From contig JBJKRS010000015.1 of NCBI GenBank assembly GCA_046704525.1, positions 1-9,226 of the forward strand: a stretch of 9,226 nucleotides of DNA, written 5' to 3'. The notes beneath the pieces were generated by a model. That model was not told the origin of the DNA. It saw only the letters and a list, made by a program, of their open reading frames with translations, and did no database searches. The translations under genes were made by a program, and so were the position numbers. This document shows, one piece after another, positions 1 to 5,912 of this stretch (position 1 is the first letter of the stretch; every line of letters starts with the position of its first letter). The stretch comes from GCA-965745 sp046704525 (lineage in GTDB: Archaea; Thermoplasmatota; Thermoplasmata; Thermoplasmatales; Thermoplasmataceae).

Positions 1-469
1 TCAGGTCTGCCCCCATGGACGCCCTCCTGGTGAGGACGTTATTCCTCTTGCCTCTTAGTACTCCGCTGTCAATATCTATGCTGCCTTCTCCCCTGTAGCC
101 TTCAAGAAGATCATTGATCACGACAGTGGCTCCGGAACCTGAGGATATAACCTTCGCTATTGCCTCCTTGCCATCATCAGAGTCTGCCGCAAGCGGGTAA
201 AACAGGGAGTTGAAAATCAGCAGGTCGACGCTGACAGAAGGGGATGCCCGGGCGATCTCGTCCAGAAGAATGGCGTATCCTGCCTCATCCAGATCGGAGC
301 CTCCCAGGCTGCTGCTGACGGTGGCCCCAAGGAATCCCTGTGAAGAGACTGACTTCCTTAGTTCGTCGCTCACGCCGTTTCTCTCGATGTCCAGGGCATT
401 GGGTTCAATGTTCTTCTGGGAAAAGTCCCTGACTGTTGCCCTCAGTATCTCATGCTCCTCTGATACCAT
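1..469 (-). CDS. Divergent acyl-CoA dehydrogenase-like protein (partial, C-terminus beyond left edge)
   Basis: My translation from the ATG at 469 gives 156 open codons that run off the left edge. Residues 1-100 look like an ACAD N-terminal helical domain: an 'IEPNALDIERNG' stretch, then 'GFLGATVSSSLGG' at 45-57, then 'ILLDEIARASPSVS' near 67-80. The start of the middle beta-domain is degenerate. Where ACADs carry an L-T-E-P-x-x-G-S-D flavin motif, this protein reads 'GATVVIND' near 113-120, with no TEP and no GSD; a weak 'G-K-R ... ADL' echo follows. The ATG overlaps the stop of the upstream ACAD (TAATG), and a possible AGGAG Shine-Dalgarno lies at 481-485, so translation is probably coupled. 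The catalytic C-terminal domain is outside the window. I infer a non-catalytic or specialised partner subunit of the upstream ACAD; a decaying paralogue is the alternative, although the reading frame is intact. Confidence 0.8.
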   Translation of the reverse strand, partial: MVSEEHEILRATVRDFSQKNIEPNALDIERNGVSDELRKSVSSQGFLGATVSSSLGGSDLDEAGYAILLDEIARASPSVSVDLLIFNSLFYPLAADSDDGKEAIAKVISSGSGATVVINDLLEGYRGEGSIDIDSGVLRGKRNNVLTRRASMGADL

Positions 470-1593
470 TACTGTGCACTCTCCTTCGGCTTCCTGAGCA
501 TCCTGGAAATTATGAGCCTCTCGACCTCGCTGGTACCTTCCCAGATCTCAGTGATCTTTGCATCTCTGAAATATCTCTCAAGATCGGATGTAAGGCCGTA
601 TATGCCGGTAAGTTCCATAGCTTTCTCAGAGGCATAAACTGCCGCCTCTGAAGCATATGCCTTCGCCATGCTTGTGATAGCGGGGTCAGGCTTGAACTGG
701 AAGAGGAATGATGCGGCCTTGTAAGTTAGGTTCCTGGAAGCCTCGACACGCATTGCAATATCAGAGATGATGAACTGAACGTGCTCCCTGTTGTACGATT
801 CATCCCTTTCAGCCACATCGTTGACGAAAGCGATGCACCTGTCCAGTATCCCCTGGGCGATCCCCAGGCCCTGGGCGGCGACGAAGACCCTGCTTATGTT
901 GAAGAACGTCATGATGTAGTAGAACCCTCTGCCCTCCTCTCCAATCATGTTCTCTGCTGGCACTTTCATGTCCTTTATCTGAATCTCTGCGGTGTTTGTT
1001 GCCCTGACTCCAAGCTTCCCTGTGAGCTTGTTTGCGTTGAAGCCTTCCCAGCCTGTTTCCACAATGAATGTGCTGAGCCCATGGTGCCTCTTCTCATCAG
1101 GCTGTGAAGTTCTTGTGAGCATAACCAGAAAGTCTGCTATCTGGCCATTTGTAATGAACATCTTTGAGCCGTTGATTATGTAGTGATCTCCCTCTTTCTT
1201 CGCGGTTGTCCTGAGGCCCGCCACGTCCGATCCTCCCCCCGGCTCTGTTACGGCAAGTCCCATTATTGCCTTTCCGCTATTCACCCGGTCCAGGTACTTC
1301 TTCTTCTGATCGTCACTCCCGAAAAGAAGCAGCACCTCCTCACCGAAGAAAGGCACGGTGGCTGAAATTCCAAGGCCTGCATCATGCCTGCACAACTCCT
1401 CTATGGCGATCAGGGTCTTCCAGGGGTCCGAGGGGTCCACAAGGTTTTCTGCTATTATCTTGTCTTTTATCTCGAAGGGGTATTTCTCCTCCCGATCGTA
1501 CTTGGCCGCTACCTCTCTGGTGAACTCTTTCTGGGCAAACTGCCTCACTCTCTTTCTGAACTCTTCCAGTTCCTCCGAAAACTCAAAATCCAT
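469..1593 (-). CDS. Acyl-CoA dehydrogenase (FAD-dependent, catalytic subunit)
   Basis: This 374-residue ACAD, near the usual family length, should oxidise an acyl-CoA to the 2-enoyl-CoA and reduce ETF. Visible motifs are 'DDQKKKYL' around 94-101, the flavin/substrate motif TEPGGGSD at 116-123, a middle-domain 'INGSKMFITNGQIADF' stretch, the 'SRVFVAAQGLGIAQG' helix, and 'ITEIWEGTSEVERL' near the C-terminus, whose Glu352 in W-E-G-T matches the medium/short-chain ACAD catalytic base. The N-terminal domain is shortened: between helix 'DKIIAEN' and 'IAIEELCRHDAG' the usual 'vPeeyGGxG' loop is missing and only 'LVDPSDPWKTL' remains. The ATG at 1593 was preferred over a start at 1644 because it begins at the normal family N-terminus, lies 4 nt after the thiolase stop, and has a GAGGGTG Shine-Dalgarno-like stretch (about 1602-1608). 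Chain-length preference cannot be read from sequence. Confidence 0.95.
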   Translation of the reverse strand: MDFEFSEELEEFRKRVRQFAQKEFTREVAAKYDREEKYPFEIKDKIIAENLVDPSDPWKTLIAIEELCRHDAGLGISATVPFFGEEVLLLFGSDDQKKKYLDRVNSGKAIMGLAVTEPGGGSDVAGLRTTAKKEGDHYIINGSKMFITNGQIADFLVMLTRTSQPDEKRHHGLSTFIVETGWEGFNANKLTGKLGVRATNTAEIQIKDMKVPAENMIGEEGRGFYYIMTFFNISRVFVAAQGLGIAQGILDRCIAFVNDVAERDESYNREHVQFIISDIAMRVEASRNLTYKAASFLFQFKPDPAITSMAKAYASEAAVYASEKAMELTGIYGLTSDLERYFRDAKITEIWEGTSEVERLIISRMLRKPKESAQ

Positions 1594-1597
1594 AGAC

Positions 1598-2791
1598 TCA
1601 CACCCTCTCGAATACCACGGAATAACCCTGCCCGCCTCCCACACAGAGAGTGGCCACGCCCAGGTCCTTCCTCCGGTCCTTCATTGTTCTGGCAAGTGTG
1701 CCAGCCAGCCTTGCACCAGTTGCCCCAAGCGGGTGCCCTATTGCAATGGCGCCTCCATTCACATTCACTCTTTCCTGATCCAGCCCGAGTTCCCTGATTG
1801 CATTCAGGACGACTACTGCAAATGCCTCGTTTATCTCCCACAGGTCAATATCATCTGCTTTCAGACCTGCCCTCTCCAGTGCCTTCTTCGTGGCTGGAAC
1901 CGGCCCTTCTCCCATCACGGAAGGAGGGACAGCAGCCCACCCCATGGCCCTGACCTTTGCAAGGGGCTCGATGCCGTATTCCTTGACTTTGTTTCCCGAC
2001 ATAAGCATGGTAAGGGATGCACCCGCATTCAGGGGTGATGAATTTCCGGCGGTTATGATGCCATCGCTCTTGAATGCTGGAGGAAGCTTGCTCATCTGCT
2101 CCATTGACACATTGTCCCTGATGCTCTGATCTTCAGCGACTGTCTTGAAATCCCCGCCAATCTCGACTTCGACCGGGAGTATCTCCCCTTTCAGGAAACC
2201 ACTGTCCCTAGCGGAAGCGGCCAGATGATGGCTGTCCCTGGCAAAGCTGTCCATTTCCTCTCTCCCTATTCCCTTCTGGGATGCTAGCTTTTCAGCCGTG
2301 AGACCCATGTTGTAGCCGGTATTCATGTCAAGCTGCTGGTATTCTGGCCTTACGAGTAGCTTGATATTTGGCTTGATATGGTCATTGTTTCCCATCGGGA
2401 CATGCGTCATGTGCTCCATCCCCCCGGCAAGCACAATGCCGGCGTTGCCAGTCATTATTTCCATGGACCCAATTGCAAGGGCATTGAGTGATGAGGAGCA
2501 TGCCCTGTCTATGGCCATGGAGGGAACGGTCACGGGGAGGCTGGACAGAAGTGCTGGATGCTTCCCGCCATAGGTCCAGTTCTCGTCTGCCTGCAGGGCG
2601 CATCCCACGATGACATCCTCTATCTCATCTTTCCTGATACCATTCCTCGAGGTGGATTCGTCGATCAGCTTTGAAAGGGCATCATCCATTCTTATGGAAT
2701 TGAACACATCCCTCTCTGGATCACTTGGCCTTGACCTTGAGAATGCTGTGCGTTTATAATCAACCAGGTAAACGTCTTCAGAACCAGACAT
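1598..2791 (-). CDS. Acetyl-CoA acyltransferase (3-ketoacyl-CoA thiolase)
   Basis: This is a thiolase-superfamily enzyme of 397 residues, the standard length, that would cleave 3-ketoacyl-CoA with CoA in the last step of beta-oxidation. The reverse (condensing) reaction is possible in principle. All catalytic signatures are present: nucleophile Cys98 in 'DRACSSSLNAL', the NEAFA motif at 321-325, His353 in 'GGAIAIGHPLGATGAR', and the second active-site Cys383 in 'CVGGGQG'. It is the first gene of a minus-strand operon, with the catalytic ACAD starting 4 nt downstream. Pairing with two ACAD genes favours a degradative role. The ATG at 2791 fits the usual thiolase N-terminus (about 7 residues before 'VYLVDYKRTAF'). 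An in-frame GTG at 2803 would add four residues and lies nearer the position expected for a leaderless start, so the exact start is uncertain. Confidence 0.95.
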   Translation of the reverse strand: MSGSEDVYLVDYKRTAFSRSRPSDPERDVFNSIRMDDALSKLIDESTSRNGIRKDEIEDVIVGCALQADENWTYGGKHPALLSSLPVTVPSMAIDRACSSSLNALAIGSMEIMTGNAGIVLAGGMEHMTHVPMGNNDHIKPNIKLLVRPEYQQLDMNTGYNMGLTAEKLASQKGIGREEMDSFARDSHHLAASARDSGFLKGEILPVEVEIGGDFKTVAEDQSIRDNVSMEQMSKLPPAFKSDGIITAGNSSPLNAGASLTMLMSGNKVKEYGIEPLAKVRAMGWAAVPPSVMGEGPVPATKKALERAGLKADDIDLWEINEAFAVVVLNAIRELGLDQERVNVNGGAIAIGHPLGATGARLAGTLARTMKDRRKDLGVATLCVGGGQGYSVVFERV

Positions 2792-2829
2792 AATTTCAAC
2801 CACGCTTTGTCTGTTGAAGAACTGGGGAG

Positions 2830-2836
2830 TAAAAAG
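2830..2836 (-). promoter_or_regulatory. Candidate TATA box of the thiolase-ACAD operon
   Basis: On the minus strand this reads CTTTTTA, preceded by an A/T-rich AATC. A start about 26 nt downstream would fall near 2807, giving a leader of about 16 nt to the ATG at 2791 or about 4 nt to the alternative GTG at 2803. A second A/T-rich stretch (ATATTTTT at about 2844-2851) is an alternative. Assigned by pattern and spacing only. Confidence 0.4.
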
Positions 2837-2913
2837 GATTTCTCAAAAATATGACTGTCACTCGGCAATGGTTAGTTACTGGAGAAGCACTGCCACTCTA
2901 TTTCATGGTATAA

Positions 2914-2945
2914 GCAGTCTCCATATGATCTTGCGCAGTCTCCAT
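2914..2945. repeat. 11-bp direct repeat, 21-bp period, upstream of the thiolase operon
   Basis: GCAGTCTCCAT occurs exactly at 2914-2924 and 2935-2945, with starts 21 bp apart, or two helical turns. Next to it a shorter GAACTGA repeat occurs at 2950-2956 and 2960-2966, 10 bp apart. The stretch is intergenic, between the AhpD-like gene and the thiolase operon, and lies about 80-110 bp upstream of the proposed thiolase TATA box. Helically phased copies on one DNA face suit a regulator binding site, but chance cannot be excluded. Confidence 0.5.
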
Positions 2946-2980
2946 GTCCGAACTGAGCTGAACTGACTCCCGTGGACGTC

Positions 2981-3484
2981 TCAATATTTGTCCTTTGCAT
3001 AATATCCGGGCGAGCCTTCCCGGAGGTCCTTGTTGCTGTACATGCCTGCTTTGCCGCCGCAGGCGATCATGAGCCTGTTCCAGCAATTTATGACATTTAT
3101 GGCCATTACCAGTGCCACATAATGGTGTTCATTGAATTCGCTCCTGACTTTTTCATACAATTCTTCAGGCAGGCCCCCTCCGGAGATCGCTGTCATGGCC
3201 TCCGTGAACTCGAGCACCACCTTCTCCTTCGGAGAGAAGAAGGGCGCATCTCTCCAAACCTGAACAGCACCAACCTTCTGTGGCGGAATGCCACGCGCAA
3301 TTGCGTCCTGAGTGTGCATGTCCAGGCAGAAGGCACAGCCATTTATTTGAGAAGCCCTGATGTAAACAAGATCCCTGAGGCCCATCTCAATCCCTGAATT
3401 CTCCACGTACTCTGACATTTCGTGTATTGAATTCAGGGAGCCGGGCTCAACTTGTGCATAATCCACTTTCATCCTGGTTGCCAT
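2981..3484 (-). CDS. AhpD-like alkylhydroperoxidase / carboxymuconolactone decarboxylase family protein
   Basis: This 167-residue all-alpha protein of the CMD/AhpD family probably acts as a thiol-dependent peroxidase or disulfide reductase in the cytoplasm. The diagnostic segment is 'RASQINGCAFCLDMHTQDA', with the redox pair Cys50 and Cys53 and the relay His57. The position 12 residues before the first Cys, usually Glu in AhpD, is Asp38 here. The second half, about 84-145, supplies the helices of the trimer-forming fold, and a short polar tail 'NKDLREGSPGYYAKDKY' follows. The ATG at 3484 was chosen over an upstream start at 3559 because a TATA-like box sits about 26 bp before it and homology begins just after it. 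ATG at 3472 is a second possibility. Its place between beta-oxidation genes suggests protection against peroxides from flavin enzymes, but that link is inference; the true substrate is unknown. Confidence 0.88.
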   Translation of the reverse strand: MATRMKVDYAQVEPGSLNSIHEMSEYVENSGIEMGLRDLVYIRASQINGCAFCLDMHTQDAIARGIPPQKVGAVQVWRDAPFFSPKEKVVLEFTEAMTAISGGGLPEELYEKVRSEFNEHHYVALVMAINVINCWNRLMIACGGKAGMYSNKDLREGSPGYYAKDKY

Positions 3485-3506
3485 GCCTTCATGACGGGCA
3501 CAGGGG

Positions 3507-3514
3507 TTATTAAG
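3507..3514 (-). promoter_or_regulatory. TATA box of the AhpD-like gene (leaderless)
   Basis: The minus strand reads AATCAAT-CTTAATAA, a plausible BRE plus TATA element. Its centre is 26-27 nt upstream of the A of the ATG at 3484, the spacing expected if transcription starts at the start codon. Confidence 0.55.
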
Positions 3515-3555
3515 ATTGATTGCGCGCGACAATCCGCTGAATTTGCAGCATGGAA

Positions 3556-4068
3556 TCATCTGGAGCCAATAATCTTCTCGAGTATGTAGCCGGAGAAGTA
3601 ATTGCCGTACCTTTCCTGGAGGTCTTTTCTCTTCCAGTCATCGCCCTTGACTTTCTTCCTGCACTTTTCGGTGCCGCACCTGCAGTCGAATTCCCAGTAG
3701 ACTGCCCCCTCGTCACTTTCCATTGCCAGGTCATATGTGATTTCCTCACCTTCAGCTATGTCTTTCATCGCGACGAAACTTATCTGCCCTCTTATTCCGG
3801 TGTTGGGGTCGCATGAATGGTTTATGTACAGCTTGTTTACCGGTACCTCGTCTTTCCTCACAGCCCCTATCCAGAGATCGTGCTCTATCTGGGTGAAAGA
3901 CTTCTCTATGTCCTCCACAACATTCTCCAGTGCCTTTGAGTCAATAATATGGCCGCCCTTTACGGCGACTACCTCCCCTTTCTTTACCGGGGCTACAGCA
4001 AACAGGCCCTTGCCGTGTATCTTGCTCTCCATTACCTTTACCTTCGGGTTCCTGTATGATGTTACCAT
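3556..4068 (-). CDS. SET-domain protein-lysine N-methyltransferase with post-SET zinc site
   Basis: This 170-residue single-domain protein should transfer methyl from S-adenosylmethionine to lysine of a protein target. Motifs in order are HGKGLFA at 18-24 (SAM-binding strand), YINHSCDPNTGI at 81-92 (the NHSC core), GEEITYD at 107-113, and a C-x-C-x4-C post-SET element at Cys129, Cys131 and Cys136 that with Cys86 of NHSC can hold one zinc. The tail 'GDDWKRKDLQERYGNYF' resembles that of compact prokaryotic SET proteins. The residue after TYD, often Tyr ('DY') and part of the active site, is Leu114 here. ATG 4068 was preferred over a 33-residue-longer start because a TATA box lies 25-26 nt upstream and the extension lacks family features. 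It is divergent from etfBA. The target is unknown; a chromatin protein is only a possibility. Confidence 0.9.
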   Translation of the reverse strand: MVTSYRNPKVKVMESKIHGKGLFAVAPVKKGEVVAVKGGHIIDSKALENVVEDIEKSFTQIEHDLWIGAVRKDEVPVNKLYINHSCDPNTGIRGQISFVAMKDIAEGEEITYDLAMESDEGAVYWEFDCRCGTEKCRKKVKGDDWKRKDLQERYGNYFSGYILEKIIGSR

Positions 4069-4089
4069 GGGTTTCAATATGGGCCAAAC

Positions 4090-4097
4090 AATAAAAA
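4090..4097 (-). promoter_or_regulatory. TATA box of the SET-domain gene (leaderless)
   Basis: The minus strand reads TTTTTATT, centred 25-26 nt before the ATG at 4068. This is strong spacing for a leaderless transcript and supports the shorter start. Confidence 0.6.
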
Positions 4098-4113
4098 CTC
4101 TGCCTGAAAAGCG

Positions 4114-4141
4114 GCCCGTGGGGTATGAGCACCAGGCGGGC
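4114..4141. repeat. Inverted repeat in the etfB / SET divergent intergenic region
   Basis: GCCCGTGG pairs with CCA-(GG bulge)-CGGGC around a loop of about 10 nt. It lies just upstream of the SET-gene TATA box and about 80 bp from the etfB TATA box. It could be an operator or a local hairpin. The rest of the 189-bp region (4069-4257) holds only the two promoters and no credible gene. Confidence 0.4.
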
Positions 4142-4223
4142 ATGTTCTGGTTTACTGATAATCTCACCTTTTTTCAAGTGTTAACAATATCCGGCACACC
4201 TTAAAACAGGGTGAAATTATTAA

Positions 4224-4231
4224 CATAAAAT
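4224..4231 (+). promoter_or_regulatory. TATA box of the etfBA operon
   Basis: CATAAAAT within an A/T-rich stretch (AATTATTAACATAAAATG). Its centre is about 30 nt before the etfB ATG, so transcription would begin a few bases upstream of the start codon, giving a nearly leaderless mRNA. Confidence 0.5.
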
Positions 4232-4257
4232 GACATATCGGCTTGTTGTGATTTTAG

Positions 4258-5004
4258 ATGCCTTATAACGTCATTGTGCTGATTAAGCAGATACAAGATA
4301 TCGATCAGATGAAGACGGACCAGAATACAGGCGAACCTCAGGTGCAGAATCTGCCGCTCAGGGTGGAGAACCTGAGCAAAAATGCAATTGAGGCCGCGGT
4401 CCAGCTAAAGGAGAAGAATGGTGGAAAGGTCACGGGCATCGTATTCGGTTCAGACAAGTCCAACGCAGCCATGAAGGAGGCATATGCCATGGGCGTGGAC
4501 GAGGGTTTCGTCATCACAGGCTTCAAGGAAAATTCCCCTGCAATGACTGCAAAGGTTATTTCCGAGAAGATCAAGAGCATCGATCATGATCTGGTTCTGC
4601 TCGGAAACCAGTCAGCGGATACCTATACCGGAATGCTCCCAGGCATGCTTTCCGCTATACTTGGCGAGCCTCTCATAGGAAATGCAGTTTCCATTGATCC
4701 GTCTGATGGCTCTGTTAAGGTGACCAGGGTTCTTGAGGACCACAATGTGGTACTGTCTTCAAAGCTTCCGGCAATAATTTCAGTTGCCCAGGAAATAAAC
4801 GAGCCGCGGCTACCCCCAGTCCTTCAGATTATGGCAGCCGGCCGAAAGCAGATTAATACTGAGCAGGCACCCGAACTTGAATCCCAGGAAGTGAAAGTTC
4901 TCTCAGACAAGGCCCCCAAGAGTGACCGCAAGAGGGAGGTATTTGAGGACCCAGAGAAAGGGTTGCCTGAGATCGTCAAGGCGATAAAGGAGGCGGTCAG
5001 ATGA
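4258..5004 (+). CDS. etfB: Electron transfer flavoprotein beta subunit
   Basis: This 248-residue protein forms the EtfAB heterodimer with the next gene product and carries electrons from acyl-CoA dehydrogenases to a membrane quinone reductase. Visible features are the N-terminal 'VIVLIKQIQDIDQ' strand, the nucleotide-binding segment GNQSADTYTG at 116-125 (AMP site in classical ETFs, extra FAD in bifurcating ones), and the EtfB signature 'KLPAIISVAQEINEPRLP' at 169-186. Just after it, 'PVLQIMAAGRKQI' aligns with the recognition loop by which ETF docks to dehydrogenases. The C-terminal arm ends in a helix 'GLPEIVKAIKEAV'. Whether the second nucleotide is AMP or FAD cannot be decided by eye; the ACAD and membrane-oxidoreductase context favours ordinary respiratory transfer. 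It overlaps etfA by four bases (ATGA). Confidence 0.96.
   Translation: MPYNVIVLIKQIQDIDQMKTDQNTGEPQVQNLPLRVENLSKNAIEAAVQLKEKNGGKVTGIVFGSDKSNAAMKEAYAMGVDEGFVITGFKENSPAMTAKVISEKIKSIDHDLVLLGNQSADTYTGMLPGMLSAILGEPLIGNAVSIDPSDGSVKVTRVLEDHNVVLSSKLPAIISVAQEINEPRLPPVLQIMAAGRKQINTEQAPELESQEVKVLSDKAPKSDRKREVFEDPEKGLPEIVKAIKEAVR
4988..4993 (+). promoter_or_regulatory. Shine-Dalgarno of etfA
   Basis: AGGAGG lies inside the 3' end of etfB, 7 nt before the etfA ATG. It is a perfect match to the core archaeal motif and fixes the etfA start at the ATGA overlap. Internal initiation here is Shine-Dalgarno-led, unlike the near-leaderless etfB. Confidence 0.8.
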
Positions 5005-5894
5005 AAGGGCTGGTATTCTCAGACAATGTTGATGTGCTGATGTCATCCCTCACATACCTCAGGAAAATAATGGACGTGGATGGGGCAACAAGCTCACAGG
5101 AAGGCAGTGAGGCATTCAAGAGTGGAGCGCAGAAACTCTTCATCATGAAGGGAGACGCCTATTATGACAATATTTCCATGGCCCTGAAGGGCATATATGA
5201 AAAAGGTGGCTATGACTACGTGTTCATAGGTTCCACCACCGTGGGCAGGGAGGTGGCCGGATACCTCGCCGCATCTCTGGGACTGCAGCCGATGACGGAG
5301 ATTGTTTCATTCGAGCTCAAGGACGGCAAGTCTGTCACAAAGAGATTTGCCCACGGCGGGAAGACAGTAGTCGAGGAGGAGTCCGGAGCAAGAATACTCA
5401 CCATAATGCCAGGCATTGCAGATGCGACTTCTGATGAGCAGGCCGCTGAATCCGAGGAGATTCAGATGGAAGCATCAAAGCTGTCCATGGTTGAGAGGAT
5501 TGAGAAGCAGGCCACTTCTGTGAACCTTGAAAAGGCCGACGTAATAGTGTGCGTTGGGCGAGGGCTGGGCAAGAAGGAGGGCATAGAAGAGATTCAGCCT
5601 CTTGTAAAGGCCGTTCATGGGGAACTCGCAGGTTCCCGTCCTGTTTGCCTGGACTACCAGTGGCTCACGGAAGACAGGCAAGTGGGTCTTTCCGGCAAGA
5701 AAGTCAAGCCCAAGCTCTACATTGCACTCGGAGTGTCGGGTCAGATCCAGCACATAGCTGGAATGAGGGACTCCAAGACAGTGATTGCAATCAACAAGGA
5801 CAAGGAGGCTCCTATTTTCTATGAATCAGACTACGGGCTTGTCGGAGACCTTTACCAGATAGTGCCGAAGCTGGTTCAGTCACTTTCGGACTGA
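5001..5894 (+). CDS. etfA: Electron transfer flavoprotein alpha subunit
   Basis: At 297 residues this is a typical-length EtfA, carrying the redox-active FAD of the EtfAB dimer. The N-terminal domain, about 1-145, includes 'YDYVFIGSTTVGREVAGYLAASLG'. The C-terminal FAD domain contains GRGLG at 186-190, 'GSRP' at 211-214 (the conserved Arg213 near the isoalloxazine), VGLSGK at 228-233, 'LYIALGVSGQIQHIAGM' at 239-255, AINKD at 263-267 and DYGLVGDL at 277-284. The VGLSG segment replaces the more usual V-G-Q-T-G: the hydroxyl residue is kept as Ser, but Gln is replaced by Leu, which may shift flavin potential. It is translationally coupled to etfB. It ends 9 bp before the convergent dienoyl-CoA reductase gene. 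Confidence 0.96.
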   Translation: MKGLVFSDNVDVLMSSLTYLRKIMDVDGATSSQEGSEAFKSGAQKLFIMKGDAYYDNISMALKGIYEKGGYDYVFIGSTTVGREVAGYLAASLGLQPMTEIVSFELKDGKSVTKRFAHGGKTVVEEESGARILTIMPGIADATSDEQAAESEEIQMEASKLSMVERIEKQATSVNLEKADVIVCVGRGLGKKEGIEEIQPLVKAVHGELAGSRPVCLDYQWLTEDRQVGLSGKKVKPKLYIALGVSGQIQHIAGMRDSKTVIAINKDKEAPIFYESDYGLVGDLYQIVPKLVQSLSD

Positions 5895-5899
5895 ACACA

Positions 5900-5912
5900 T
5901 TTTTCACTTTTT
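5900..5912 (+). terminator. Oligo-T terminator of etfBA (candidate)
   Basis: Two runs of five T (5900-5904 and 5908-5912) begin 5 bp after the etfA stop. Archaeal RNA polymerase can terminate on such runs without a hairpin. They overlap the 3' end of the convergent SDR gene, so transcripts from both sides would end almost on top of each other. Confidence 0.45.

Noticed and set aside
1594..1644. Upstream start for the catalytic ACAD adding 17 residues
   Set aside because: It would overlap the thiolase C-terminus, and family homology starts at the ATG at 1593, which has a Shine-Dalgarno-like site before it.
1358..2038. A 226-codon plus-strand open frame opposite the ACAD and thiolase genes
   Set aside because: It spans two well-supported minus-strand genes, is rich in Ser/Pro/Cys/His, shows no domain, and looks like an antisense shadow of their codon bias.
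2898..3086. Minus-strand 62-codon frame running through the 21-bp repeat region
   Set aside because: It overlaps the 3' end of the AhpD-like gene in another frame, and the repeat encodes only a short duplicated MET-A stretch; the region reads better as intergenic DNA.
4069..4167. Longer start for the SET protein adding 33 residues
   Set aside because: The extension has no family features, and the TATA box at 4090-4097 falls inside it, spaced correctly for the ATG at 4068.
3941..4177. Minus-strand 78-codon frame starting at TTG after an AGGTGA-like site
   Set aside because: Most of it overlaps the SET gene in another frame, the start codon is weak, and the protein has no recognisable feature.
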